From contig CAZODO010000006.1 of assembly GCA_964578605.1 (NCBI GenBank), positions 1-64,000 of the forward strand: a DNA stretch of 64,000 bases, read 5' to 3'. Source of the DNA: JAXMHN01 sp964578605. GTDB taxonomy: Bacteria; Verrucomicrobiota; Verrucomicrobiia; Limisphaerales; SIBE01. The notes under the pieces are model-generated. The model worked only from the letters and a program-made list of their open reading frames with translations. It had not been told where the DNA came from and made no database searches. Position numbers and translations under genes: made by a program. Every line of letters begins with the position of its first letter. Within the stretch, counting starts at the first letter, position 1. Shown here one piece after another: positions 43,596-52,115 of the stretch.

Positions 43596-44825
43596 TCAGG
43601 GTTTGGCGCCGAAGGCGTAGACCACGCCGTCTTCGGCTCCGATAAAAATCCGTCCGTCAACGACCGCGGGCGACGCGGTCACCGCTTTGCCGATATCGTA
43701 GCTCCAGACTTCGCGGCCGTCCGCCAGCCTCACTACGTAAAGGCGCCCGTCATCCGACCCCGCCACGACTCTGTCACCGCAGACGACGGGCGAGCTGTCC
43801 ACTTTGCCGCGTGCGACAAAGGCCCAAACCTCTTTTCCATCCGATTTCTGCAGGCAATGCAGGCGCTTGTCACGGCCGCCCACCAGGACACGATCCGCCG
43901 TCACGGCCGCGGATGAGAAGTAAGGGAAAGCGCGGTCCTTGAACCGCCACGCCACGCTTCCTGCCTCCAGATCGACACAGAGAAACTCGTTCTGGTAATG
44001 GCCGAAATACGCCCGGCCGTCGACCGCCGCCACCGAAGCGGCGATATAAGCGCCGGCGTCGATCTCCTGCACTTTCTGGCCATCGGCAAGCGAGATCACA
44101 TGGACCAGGGCGTCGCATCCGCCAAAGATGGTCTTGCCATCCACCACCGCGGGGGCGCCATTGATGTAATTGCCGGTTTCATACGTCCAGTTGGTCTTCC
44201 CGGTCTGGGAATCGACGCAGTGCAGCTTGAAATCGTAGCTCCCCACAACGATCCACGGCGCGGCGGCAGCCGGCGGCTTGAACCAGTTTGGCGCGCTCAG
44301 GATCTTGTCGCCGGTCTCGTACTTCCACACGAGCTTGCCATTGGAAGCCTGAAGAGCGTAAAGGTGCGCGTCCGTGGAGCCGAAATAGACCTTCCCGTCC
44401 AGCACCAACGGCGACGATTCAATCTCTCCACCCGTCTTGAATGCCCACAACTTTTTGCCTGTGGCAGCATCGATCGCGTAGAGATTCCCGTCGTCGGAGC
44501 CCACATAAACCCGGCCGCCTGAAATCGCCGCTGACGACTTCACGGGCCCCTCCGTCTTGAAGGTCCACAGCAGCCCGAGCCGATCCGGCAATTGTCCCGA
44601 GGCCACCCCGAGCAAGCCCGGCCCGCCCCGGAACATCGGCCACTCCGCGCCGGCTGGCGTTGGGTGGGCGGCTTCGGTCAGCGCGCTAGAGGTGAGGAGA
44701 GCCATGGCAAGTGCATCGGTGAAGACCTTCGGCCATAGGGTGCCGCTTCCAGCATTCAAGGCCCGGACCTCGGAGCCGGTCCGCGTGTACAGCCGCAAAG
44801 GTTCTTTTGTTGCACTTCGTTTCAT
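43596..44825 (-). CDS. PQQ-like beta-propeller protein
   Basis: The 409-residue protein is built of seven or eight repeats with the pattern GxVYVGSDDGxLYAIDAATGxxxW, the pyrroloquinoline-quinone-type propeller blade. A possible signal region lies near residues 37-55 and is not strong. The catalytic residues of alcohol dehydrogenases are not evident, so this is more likely a binding or scaffold protein. Tandem TTG-ATG starts occur at 44828 and 44825; the ATG is used. It is the first gene of a minus-strand run with the radical SAM, lyase-like and halogenase-like genes. Confidence 0.85.
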   Translation of the reverse strand: MKRSATKEPLRLYTRTGSEVRALNAGSGTLWPKVFTDALAMALLTSSALTEAAHPTPAGAEWPMFRGGPGLLGVASGQLPDRLGLLWTFKTEGPVKSSAAISGGRVYVGSDDGNLYAIDAATGKKLWAFKTGGEIESSPLVLDGKVYFGSTDAHLYALQASNGKLVWKYETGDKILSAPNWFKPPAAAAPWIVVGSYDFKLHCVDSQTGKTNWTYETGNYINGAPAVVDGKTIFGGCDALVHVISLADGQKVQEIDAGAYIAASVAAVDGRAYFGHYQNEFLCVDLEAGSVAWRFKDRAFPYFSSAAVTADRVLVGGRDKRLHCLQKSDGKEVWAFVARGKVDSSPVVCGDRVVAGSDDGRLYVVRLADGREVWSYDIGKAVTASPAVVDGRIFIGAEDGVVYAFGAKP

Positions 44826-44973
44826 CAAGCCAGGAACTGGTCCACCCCGAACTTAATCAAGCCCTTTCTGCCGGGGCACTATTCCCCAGGCCGGTGCCTT
44901 TCGCAACCGAGTTAGCGAAAACGACCGCAAGTCTCATTTTAGGCAGGGCGCACCGCAGCTAGTCGTCGTCGTG

Positions 44974-45050
44974 CTCATACGCACCTCATTCGAAACTCCT
45001 TCGGAACTCGTGCGGCTTTCCTTCGGCTTTCGTTCGGGACTCATGCGTTG
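44974..45050. repeat. 11-bp phased repeat array C (direct)
   Basis: Seven consecutive 11-bp units start at 44974, 44985, 44996, 45007, 45018, 45029 and 45040. Examples are CTCATTCGAAA, CTCCTTCGGAA, CTCGTGCGGCT and TTCGTTCGGGA. The consensus is roughly (C/T)TCNTNCGNNN, with TC at unit positions 2-3 and CG at 7-8 in all seven. Unlike arrays B and D it has one orientation only. Confidence 0.85.
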
Positions 45051-45218
45051 ATCTTACGGTTTTTGACGCAGCAATGCCGCTTTAATACCGGATAGGTAAC
45101 GAACAAATTACAAAAGGGCATCGGACCGTTCTGCGGGCCCTTTCTGGTCTTGCAGGTGCGCGCCAAGGGCGCTGGCAGCCGTCAGCCCAGAGCAAAGCGG
45201 ACGCCTAACAAAAAGCAC

Positions 45219-45251
45219 TTGACAGTTTTCTGTATGGGTGTAATCATACAG
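45219..45251 (+). promoter_or_regulatory. Promoter and probable autoregulatory operator of the YtrA-type regulator
   Basis: TTGACA (45219-45224) and TAATCA (45241-45246) form a sigma-70-like promoter with a 16-bp spacer. A perfect inverted repeat, CTGTATG (45230-45236) and CATACAG (45245-45251) with 8 bp between, overlaps the spacer and -10 region. That is where YtrA/GntR repressors bind their own promoters. Transcription would start about 15 nt ahead of the ATG. Confidence 0.75.
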
Positions 45252-45267
45252 TCAAACGAAGACGCCT

Positions 45268-45669
45268 ATGCTTAAGTCGCTTCACCTGCAGATTGACCCG
45301 AATTCAGGCGTCCCCGTCTACCGCCAGATGATGGATCAGATCAAGTATTACGTCGCTTCCGGCGCTCTCCAGCCCGGCGACCAACTGCCCTCCATCCGCG
45401 AATTGGCGCAGAGGCTTTCGGTGAACCCGACCACCGTCGTCAAAGCCTATGGGGAACTGCAGCACGGCCAGATTATCGAAATGAGGCATGGCAAGGGCGT
45501 GTTCGTCACGGGCAATTCCCTGCAGATGACCGACCGGGAACGGGAGAAGGCGCTGCGCAGAATCGCCCGGCAATTGGCCGTGGAAGCAGCACAAATGCAG
45601 GCGCCGGCGCCGCTGGTCCTGCGAATTGTCGAGGAAGAGATCGCCGATATTTCAGAGCAACACGACTAA
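45268..45669 (+). CDS. GntR-family transcriptional regulator, YtrA type
   Basis: The 133-residue protein has the GntR winged-helix domain (PVYRQMMDQIKYYVASGALQPG to KGVFVTG) and only a short helical C-terminal part. That marks the YtrA subfamily, which lacks a large ligand-binding domain. Such repressors sit ahead of ABC transporter operons and are often released by cell-wall-active antibiotics. The inverted repeat at 45230-45251 is the probable operator. The gene is followed by an ABC ATPase, a beta-propeller protein, a prepilin-like protein and an ABC permease on the same strand. Confidence 0.92.
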   Translation: MLKSLHLQIDPNSGVPVYRQMMDQIKYYVASGALQPGDQLPSIRELAQRLSVNPTTVVKAYGELQHGQIIEMRHGKGVFVTGNSLQMTDREREKALRRIARQLAVEAAQMQAPAPLVLRIVEEEIADISEQHD

Positions 45670-45695
45670 CCCCATCCTCCGAGCGGGGCTTGGGA

Positions 45696-46682
45696 ATGGC
45701 TATGGGCGCTTACGCAATCGAGACTGAAAGGCTGACGAAAGGGTTTCCGGACGGAATCACCGCCGTTGAGGACCTGGATCTGCGCGTTCGTCCCGGGTGC
45801 ATTTACGGGCTGATCGGACCCAACGGGGCGGGAAAGACCACGGCGCTCCGGTTGCTCATGGGCCTCCTGCGCCCGCAGAGCGGCACGGCCCGGATCCTGG
45901 GCGAGGATCTTTATAGCGCTCCGAGATCGGTCCGGTCTCGGGTTGCCTATATCTCGCAAACGCAGCAGATGCACACCTGGATGACGCTCGACGAGTTGTG
46001 CCGATATGCCTCAAAGCTTTACGAGCGTTGGGATGCCGGCTACGCACGCGAACTCCGTGAGCGCTGGAAGCTTTCCTTTACGCAGCGGCTGGGGGGGATG
46101 TCCACGGGGGCTCAGCGGAAAGCGGCCTTGCTTCTGGCATTCGCTTCCAGGGCAGACGTTCTCATCCTCGATGAACCGGCGGCAGGGCTGGACCCGATCG
46201 CGCGCCGGGCGTTGGTGAATGAGATTATCGGGCTGGCGGCGCGCGGGGATGGAGGCGCCGTCCTGTTCAGCACCCATTTATTGGAAGACATTGAGCGCAT
46301 CGTGGACTGCGTGGGGATCATGGACCGGGGCCGATTGGTGGTTTCCGCCAGGCTCGAGGACCTGCAGAGCACGGTGAAGCGGGTCCAGATCGTCTTCCAG
46401 GACGACTCGGTGCCTCCGGATTTGGCGATCCCTGGCGCGTTGTGGACTGAGTCTGCCGGTCCGGTGGCCACTGCCGTGACTCGCTTGGCCCACGAGGCGC
46501 AACTGGACTCCATCCGGCACCTGCCCGGCGCCCGGCTCCAGGTGTTCCCTTTGAGCCTCCAAGAGATTCTCTTGGCGTTTCTGCAGAAAGGCGGCCCGGC
46601 CGATTCAAACACGGAAGGCGCCAGCCGCGCTGCGCCGCAAGAACCGCGGCGCTGGAATTCCGTTTCCGACCTCAATCTATGA
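45696..46682 (+). CDS. ABC transporter ATP-binding protein
   Basis: The 328-residue protein has Walker A GPNGAGKTT at residues 41-49, a Q-loop around SQTQQMHTW, a degenerate signature MSTGAQRK, Walker B VLILDEPAAGLDP, and the switch His in STHLLEDIERI. A C-terminal extension follows the typical 240-residue ATPase. It is most like the ATPase of ABC-2 type exporters paired with YtrA regulators. ATG 45696 was chosen among TTG 45690, ATG 45696 and ATG 45702. The stop overlaps the next start (ATGA). Its membrane partner is probably the permease at 50757. Confidence 0.92.
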   Translation: MAMGAYAIETERLTKGFPDGITAVEDLDLRVRPGCIYGLIGPNGAGKTTALRLLMGLLRPQSGTARILGEDLYSAPRSVRSRVAYISQTQQMHTWMTLDELCRYASKLYERWDAGYARELRERWKLSFTQRLGGMSTGAQRKAALLLAFASRADVLILDEPAAGLDPIARRALVNEIIGLAARGDGGAVLFSTHLLEDIERIVDCVGIMDRGRLVVSARLEDLQSTVKRVQIVFQDDSVPPDLAIPGALWTESAGPVATAVTRLAHEAQLDSIRHLPGARLQVFPLSLQEILLAFLQKGGPADSNTEGASRAAPQEPRRWNSVSDLNL

Positions 46683-49600
46683 AGACACCTGTAATCCGGC
46701 GCTTCCTGCTCCAATCGATGTTGATCGGACTGGCTTGGTGGTTTCAGACCAGCGCCACCCAGGTCATCGGCAGCCCGGTAAGAGAACCGGCCATTGTCAG
46801 CATTCGCCTCGATGGCAAAGACGTGGTTGTGACCGCGCACGTCCCTGCCGGCCTTACGAAAATCACCCTCCAGTCCTGTCGCCAGCTTGGGACAGGCGCG
46901 TGGGAACCCCGGGCGGTGATGCGGCTTGATGGCGAAGGGGGTGAGGTGACTTTCCGGATACCGAGTTCGCCCGAAGCAGAGATCCTCCGGGTGCGGGCGG
47001 ACAATTCGGAGCCACTGCCAACCTTGTTCTACCAAGGAACCCATGAGTTCCCTGGGGTGCCAGTCCAGCAGTCGAATTACCCTCCTGTACTCTATTACCG
47101 AAATGGCGACGCGTTGGAGGGCGGGCCCGTTCCGGCGCAAGGCGGCGACCAGCGAACGGTGGTCGAATCGGACATTTGGAAGCTGGAGGGCGATACCCTC
47201 TATTTCTTCAACCAATTCCGCGGGTTGCAGGTCATCGACGTGGCGGTTCCGGATGCCCCGGTGGTGCGCGGCACCCTTTCCCTGCCGGCGTCGGGCGAGC
47301 AAATGTACCTGCTCGGAAAGGACCAGGTGGTTCTGCTCGCGCGGCAGGGCTGCGGAGGGTCGCCCAGCTCGAGCAGCCGGGTCTTGATCGTGAACACGGC
47401 CGGAGCCGCACCATTCATCAGTGCCGAATTGCCTTTGGAAGGGGAGATTCAGGAAAGCAGACTGGTAGGCACCGCCCTTTACGTGATGGCGCAGACCTAC
47501 CGGCCGGTGGCGGATTCAAGGGACAACGCGTGGGAATGGGGGACCGCGGTTTACGCGTTTGACCTGGCCAATCCGGCAGCACCCGTGGCGCGCCCAAGCC
47601 TGTGGTTCGCCGGCTATGGGAACGTGCTAGCGGCGACCGATGCGTTCCTGTTCGTTGGGGTGGGCGCGTCTTCCGAGGCGGCCCAAATTCACTGCATCGA
47701 TATTTCGGCGCCGGACGGGACCTTGGGCAAGGCGACGGCTCTCAAGGTGGCAGGCCGCGTGCCGGACAAGTTCAAGATGCACCTCAATGGCGACGTGTTC
47801 ACGGTGATTTCCGAGGTGTGGCAAGCGGATAGCACCGGCCGGTCGCGCCCCGTGACGAAGCTGGAGACGTTTTCCCTGGCGGACCCGGCTGCACCCCAGA
47901 AACTTGGCGAGCTGGAACTGGCGAGTGGCGAACAGTTGCACGCGACGCGCTTCGATGGCGACCGGGTTTACGTGGTGACCTTCTTCCGCGTCGATCCGCT
48001 CTGGGTGGTGGATCTTTCCGACCCGGCAAAGCCGGCGATCACGGGCGAACTGCATGTCCCCGGCTGGTCGACTTACATCCAGCCGTACGGCGATCGGTTG
48101 GTGGCAATCGGCATCGACGACACCAACGGCTGGCGAGTGGCGGTCTCGCTCTTCGACGTTCGGGATCCCGCCGCGCCCGCGTTGCTCAGCAAAATTCCGC
48201 TGGGCGAAAACTCGTCCTGGAGCGAAGCGAACTCGGACGAGAAGGCCTTTGGGTTCCTCCCGGATGCGGGGCTGATCCTGGTGCCTTACTCCACTTACTC
48301 AACGACGAGCGAACGGGGCGTGCAACTGATCGATTTCAGCCCCGATGGCCTCGTCAAGCGCGGCGTTATCAGCCATGACCTCGAAGCCCGGCGTTCGACG
48401 TTGCATCGCGATCGCGTCCTTTCGATTTCCGGACGCGAACTGCTCACGGTCGACGCTGCGAACCGTGACAAACCGGAAGTCCGTTCGGAGCTGGAACTCG
48501 CGTGGCCGGTCAACCGCGTGTTTGTCCAGGATGCCTTCCTGGTCGAGGTCGAGGATGCGCAAGGCTGGGACGGCATGGTGAACCCGGTGGTCCGCGTGGT
48601 GCAAGCGAACGCGCCAGAGCGTGTGGTGGGGACGTTGACGCTGACCAACCTCCCCGTGGCCGGGGCTGCGTTGCGCGACGGGCGGCTTTACGTGCTGCAG
48701 GCTTCGACGACCTACGTCCCTGTTCCGGTCGTGTTGGAAGGCGAGGAGAAGCCCATCACGGAAGGAACGAACCGTACCCTGCTTGTTTGCTCGGTGGTGG
48801 ACGTGACCCGGTTGCCCGCGTTGGAATGGCTCGGGACGGCAGGGTTCGAGACCGGCGAGGTGTTCGCGGGGAGCGCGCAACCGCTCTGGCCAAAGGCGGG
48901 CGTGCTGGTCTGGGTGAGTCAGGCCTCGCATTGGGGCCCCTGGCTTTACGCGGATGCCACCCTCTGGCGAGGCTCAGGCCGATGGTATCCCTGGTATCGA
49001 AATGGCGAAGTGAAGATTTACTCGGTGGATACAAGCAATGCGGCCGCGCCTCGGTTTCTCTCCGAAGTCGCACTCGGTGGAACCACCAACCGTTGGGGCA
49101 GCTTTAGCCAGCCGTTCGTGGCGGATGGCGCCGTGTTCCTGAGCGAGCAGTTTACCGAAGCCACCATTACCGGCACCAATTTCGTGGTGAGAACGAACGT
49201 CGTTCGAATGGGTGATGAAAAGGCAGATCCCCCGCCGCCGGAATCCCTCGTGACTGTGACCAATGCGGAATTGGTCTACACCTCTCGCCAGGTGACTTGG
49301 CTGCACGTGGTCGATTACGCAGCGCCGGCAACGCCGGTCGCCCGAAAGCCGATCACCGTGCCCGGCGCGTTGCGAGGCGTCTCCAAGGACGGCGCACTCC
49401 TTTGCCTCGTCGGATACAGACTCGACACCGAAGAGTTGAGTGATGGCCAGGAATGGTTGCACGCCTGTTCCTATGATGGCGTGGCCTCCTACCTGGTGGA
49501 TTCCATGCCACTCGCGAAAGAGTGGCCACACGCTGTTCTAACCCAGGACCGGTCGATCTATGTCACCCGGCCGAGAACCGGCGACACCGCTCCGGCGGCG

Positions 49601-49891
49601 ATGGAAGTCTGGACCCTCAATGACTCCGCGAAGCTGGCCAAGCTGAACGAAAGGGCTCTCGCGGCCAATGCCAATGGGCTCTACGCCATCTCGGATCTCC
49701 TGGTGGCGGACGAAGAAGGTGGAATGGAGTTCTTCGACCTGACGCAGCCCAGCGAATTGCCGCGGTTGGGCAAAGGTGCGGTCTCCGGTTGTTACGGAGT
49801 CGATCTTGGGGCTGCAGCTGGCTCCAGGAAGGATGGCCTTTGGCTGCCGATGGACCTTTATGGCGTCATCCAGATTCAACCCCAGCCATGA
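46679..49891 (+). CDS. Large secreted beta-propeller-domain protein
   Basis: The 1,070-residue protein has a signal peptide (FLLQSMLIGLAWWF ... SATQ). An N-terminal domain (about 50-105) contains ITLQSCRQLGTGAWEPR and resembles the C-terminal domain shared by other secreted proteins of this window. A long beta-propeller region follows, of the type distantly related to WD-40, with many V(I/V)DV-xDPAxPxxxG repeats. It overlaps the ABC ATPase gene and the prepilin-like gene, 4 bp each. Being secreted, it may be cargo or an outer-envelope partner of the ABC system. No catalytic motif is visible. Confidence 0.85.
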   Translation: MKTPVIRRFLLQSMLIGLAWWFQTSATQVIGSPVREPAIVSIRLDGKDVVVTAHVPAGLTKITLQSCRQLGTGAWEPRAVMRLDGEGGEVTFRIPSSPEAEILRVRADNSEPLPTLFYQGTHEFPGVPVQQSNYPPVLYYRNGDALEGGPVPAQGGDQRTVVESDIWKLEGDTLYFFNQFRGLQVIDVAVPDAPVVRGTLSLPASGEQMYLLGKDQVVLLARQGCGGSPSSSSRVLIVNTAGAAPFISAELPLEGEIQESRLVGTALYVMAQTYRPVADSRDNAWEWGTAVYAFDLANPAAPVARPSLWFAGYGNVLAATDAFLFVGVGASSEAAQIHCIDISAPDGTLGKATALKVAGRVPDKFKMHLNGDVFTVISEVWQADSTGRSRPVTKLETFSLADPAAPQKLGELELASGEQLHATRFDGDRVYVVTFFRVDPLWVVDLSDPAKPAITGELHVPGWSTYIQPYGDRLVAIGIDDTNGWRVAVSLFDVRDPAAPALLSKIPLGENSSWSEANSDEKAFGFLPDAGLILVPYSTYSTTSERGVQLIDFSPDGLVKRGVISHDLEARRSTLHRDRVLSISGRELLTVDAANRDKPEVRSELELAWPVNRVFVQDAFLVEVEDAQGWDGMVNPVVRVVQANAPERVVGTLTLTNLPVAGAALRDGRLYVLQASTTYVPVPVVLEGEEKPITEGTNRTLLVCSVVDVTRLPALEWLGTAGFETGEVFAGSAQPLWPKAGVLVWVSQASHWGPWLYADATLWRGSGRWYPWYRNGEVKIYSVDTSNAAAPRFLSEVALGGTTNRWGSFSQPFVADGAVFLSEQFTEATITGTNFVVRTNVVRMGDEKADPPPPESLVTVTNAELVYTSRQVTWLHVVDYAAPATPVARKPITVPGALRGVSKDGALLCLVGYRLDTEELSDGQEWLHACSYDGVASYLVDSMPLAKEWPHAVLTQDRSIYVTRPRTGDTAPAAMEVWTLNDSAKLAKLNERALAANANGLYAISDLLVADEEGGMEFFDLTQPSELPRLGKGAVSGCYGVDLGAAAGSRKDGLWLPMDLYGVIQIQPQP

Positions 49892-50709
49892 CTGCAGGCT
49901 TTCGCCACCTTGACGAGCCGTGCCCGGCGCCGATTACACGCGGTCGGCGCCGGGTGCCTTCTATTCTGGGCCAATGTGCCAGTGCCCGTTTGCGGGGCGG
50001 GTTCACACTCATTGAGTTGCTGACGGTCATCGCCATCCTCGCGATTCTCGCGACGCTGCTCTTGACCACGCTCGGCTCGGTGAAACGCAAAGCAAGGGAG
50101 GCCGTTTGCATTTCAAACCTTCACCAGATCGGGCTCGCCCTGAACCTGTACCTTGAGGATTTCGGAAAGCGGCCGCCTGACCTGGAGACCCTGGTCATTG
50201 CGAAATATCTTACCCCCAAAGTCCTGCTTTGCCCTGCGGACAAGACGGCTTCCAAGCTCGCCTCAACCGAAGGGCTGGATGTAAAGAACGGAACCCCTCC
50301 TCAGCTCGGCAACGCCAGCCCGATGCCTCATGTGTCCTACCAGCATCCGCTGGCGTGGCCGGATGAGGAGTGGAACCGGCTCATGCAAGCGAGCACCCGC
50401 GCTGGCATTGTTGCCTGCACCTTCCACGATGTGCGTCCGCGGCAGGACGTGGCCGTTGCCTTCGCATCGGACGGATTGATACTCCGGGGACTGCTGGACG
50501 GGACGGTCGTTCGCAGGCAGGTCTTTCCCGAGCAAGCGGAGGCGGAAATCGACACAGCGAATGAGCGGGGTGCACCCCCGCCGACGCCTTCGTTTGCCGA
50601 CGTTGCGATCGGCGGGACTGCCAACCCTGTCAACCAGGAGGGGGCAAGCAACACTCTGAACTCGGCCTTTCCGCCCTGGGGGTTTTTCAGCGATGACCCA
50701 GCGCCTTAG
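49888..50709 (+). CDS. Prepilin-like protein within the ABC operon
   Basis: The 273-residue protein has a 41-residue leader ending in RGG, then FTLIELLTVIAILAILATLL, the type IV prepilin/pseudopilin cleavage site and helix. The mature part contains CISNLHQIGLALNLYLEDFG and a CPAD motif as in verrucomicrobial pseudopilins. ATG 49888 overlaps the propeller stop. The leader is longer than the usual 5-25 residues. It is unusual to find such a gene between an ABC ATPase and its permease, which suggests a shared surface function. Confidence 0.9.
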   Translation: MTAGFRHLDEPCPAPITRGRRRVPSILGQCASARLRGGFTLIELLTVIAILAILATLLLTTLGSVKRKAREAVCISNLHQIGLALNLYLEDFGKRPPDLETLVIAKYLTPKVLLCPADKTASKLASTEGLDVKNGTPPQLGNASPMPHVSYQHPLAWPDEEWNRLMQASTRAGIVACTFHDVRPRQDVAVAFASDGLILRGLLDGTVVRRQVFPEQAEAEIDTANERGAPPPTPSFADVAIGGTANPVNQEGASNTLNSAFPPWGFFSDDPAP

Positions 50710-50756
50710 AGGGTGGCGCGCCGAAGGACCCGCGTCGCAACCGGACCGGCTGAGAC

Positions 50757-51650
50757 ATGATAGCTGAACCGAAAGACAAGCTCGATGCCACCTTCGCGGC
50801 TCAGGAGGCCCCGGACGCGGCCACGAACCAGTTGCCGAAGAGCGAACGCGGCAGCTCGTTTCGCGGCGTGCTGTGGTGCGAATGGTTCGCCCACAGCCGG
50901 CTGTTGCTGGCATTTCTTCTGTTCTGGCTTGCGTGCGTCTGGTTCCTGCCGCTGGTGAGCCATTCGGGTTGGATCGTCGTCGTTGCCGCGGCGTTTGCCC
51001 TGGTGGCGGGCCCGGTCTACGGCGGAGGGGACACGATCGAGGGGTGTGAGGAGTTCTCGTTTTCCCTGCCCGCCACACGCGCGGAACGTTACCTCGCCCG
51101 CCTGGTCATTGGCGGAGGCGCGCTCCTGCTTTTTACGGTGCTCGACTTGCTGACGCTTGGCTTGGACCTGCCCCAATTCCTCGGCCGGCTTTACCTGGAT
51201 GCCGGTCTGCTCAAGCCGCTTCCGGTCCTGAAACCGCGCCTGCTCTATGGTTTAGTGCTGGCTTTTCCCTTGGCCGTCTTTGCCTTTTCGTTCGCTCTGG
51301 CGGCGGTGAGCCACTCGCGAATGCTCATTCTCACGGCCTGGTTCTGGAGCTTGCTCGTCGCGATGAGCACGACCCAGCTAGCCTTTTGGTATGAGAACGC
51401 CGTTTGGGGCGAACTGAACGGGTTTTGTTCCGCGCCCTTGCTGGTGCTGCTTGGTTTAGCGGCGCTCTGGGGCGGCTATCGGGCCTACCTGCAGAAGGAA
51501 ATAGGCCACCATCACCAGCCGCTAACGCTGCCGCCTCGGTTTTGGCTCTGGCTGCTGATGCTCGGGGTTGGCATCGCCTTGGCGTGCGTTCTTGTCTCGC
51601 TCCTGGTCCGCCAGTATCCCAATCTGCTTGCGGTCAGCAACGCGGGCTAG
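50757..51650 (+). CDS. ABC-2 type transporter permease
   Basis: The 297-residue protein has six to seven membrane segments, among them LLLAFLLFWLACVWFLPLV, WIVVVAAAFALVAGPVYGGG, LVIGGGALLLFTVLDLLTL, the segments around VLAFPLAVFAFSFALAAV and MLILTAWFWSLLVAM, and a C-terminal LMLGVGIALACVLVSLLV. The GDTIEGCEEFSFSLPATRAERY stretch is typical of ABC-2 permeases. It probably pairs with the ATPase at 45696. It is 47 bp after the prepilin-like gene and overlaps the convergent hydrogenase protease gene by 17 bp. Confidence 0.85.
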   Translation: MIAEPKDKLDATFAAQEAPDAATNQLPKSERGSSFRGVLWCEWFAHSRLLLAFLLFWLACVWFLPLVSHSGWIVVVAAAFALVAGPVYGGGDTIEGCEEFSFSLPATRAERYLARLVIGGGALLLFTVLDLLTLGLDLPQFLGRLYLDAGLLKPLPVLKPRLLYGLVLAFPLAVFAFSFALAAVSHSRMLILTAWFWSLLVAMSTTQLAFWYENAVWGELNGFCSAPLLVLLGLAALWGGYRAYLQKEIGHHHQPLTLPPRFWLWLLMLGVGIALACVLVSLLVRQYPNLLAVSNAG

Positions 51651-52101
51651 CGGCTCCGCTTTCGGGGAGGCGGTCCCAAAGCTCTCGGAAAGCAGCCAGA
51701 CCAGCATCGAGGCTCTGCTGTGCCGCATGCGACAGGCTTTCGCCAAACCCGAACTCGACCGCTGGAAGCGTCAGCCACCAACCAGGCGGTCCTGCCCCGT
51801 ACAGGGCCCGGGCGAGCGCTAGCAAGGTGGCAGGATCGCTGGCGTGCGGGTTGAAGGCTGCGCGCGCTTCCGCTTCGATCCGCTGCAACTGGACGCCAGA
51901 GTCGTCCAGAACTCGGGCGTCGATGAAGAGGACCGCATCCGCGCGACTGATCGGGTCTGCCAGCTCGGGTGTGAGTTGGTGGCAAACATGCACTTCCACC
52001 CCGGGAAAGCCTTGTTTGTCGATGGCGGAGGCGAGCCTGGGTCCGAGTCCATCGTCACCGCGCAACGTATTGCCATACCCGATGACGAGAACCCTCTTCA
52101 C
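51634..52101 (-). CDS. hoxW: Hydrogenase maturation protease
   Basis: The 155-residue protein begins VKRVLVIGYGNTLRGDDGLG at GTG 52101. GYGN-LRGDDG is the family signature of nickel-dependent endopeptidases, with metal-binding Asp/His residues further on. These proteases remove the C-terminal tail of the large subunit once nickel is inserted. It follows hoxH by 14 bp and fits HoxW. The C-terminal end overlaps the ABC permease gene on the opposite strand. Confidence 0.92.
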   Translation of the reverse strand: MKRVLVIGYGNTLRGDDGLGPRLASAIDKQGFPGVEVHVCHQLTPELADPISRADAVLFIDARVLDDSGVQLQRIEAEARAAFNPHASDPATLLALARALYGAGPPGWWLTLPAVEFGFGESLSHAAQQSLDAGLAAFRELWDRLPESGAASPRC

Positions 52102-52115
52102 CGCAGAGCCTCTGC

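Larger units (their letters stand above)
44826..45267. other. Divergent promoter region with 11-bp array
   Basis: This 440-bp gap between the propeller operon (minus) and the YtrA operon (plus) carries an 11-bp direct array (44974-45050) and the YtrA promoter/operator (45219-45251). The rest, including 45051-45200, shows no repeat or coding frame that I can name. Confidence 0.6.
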
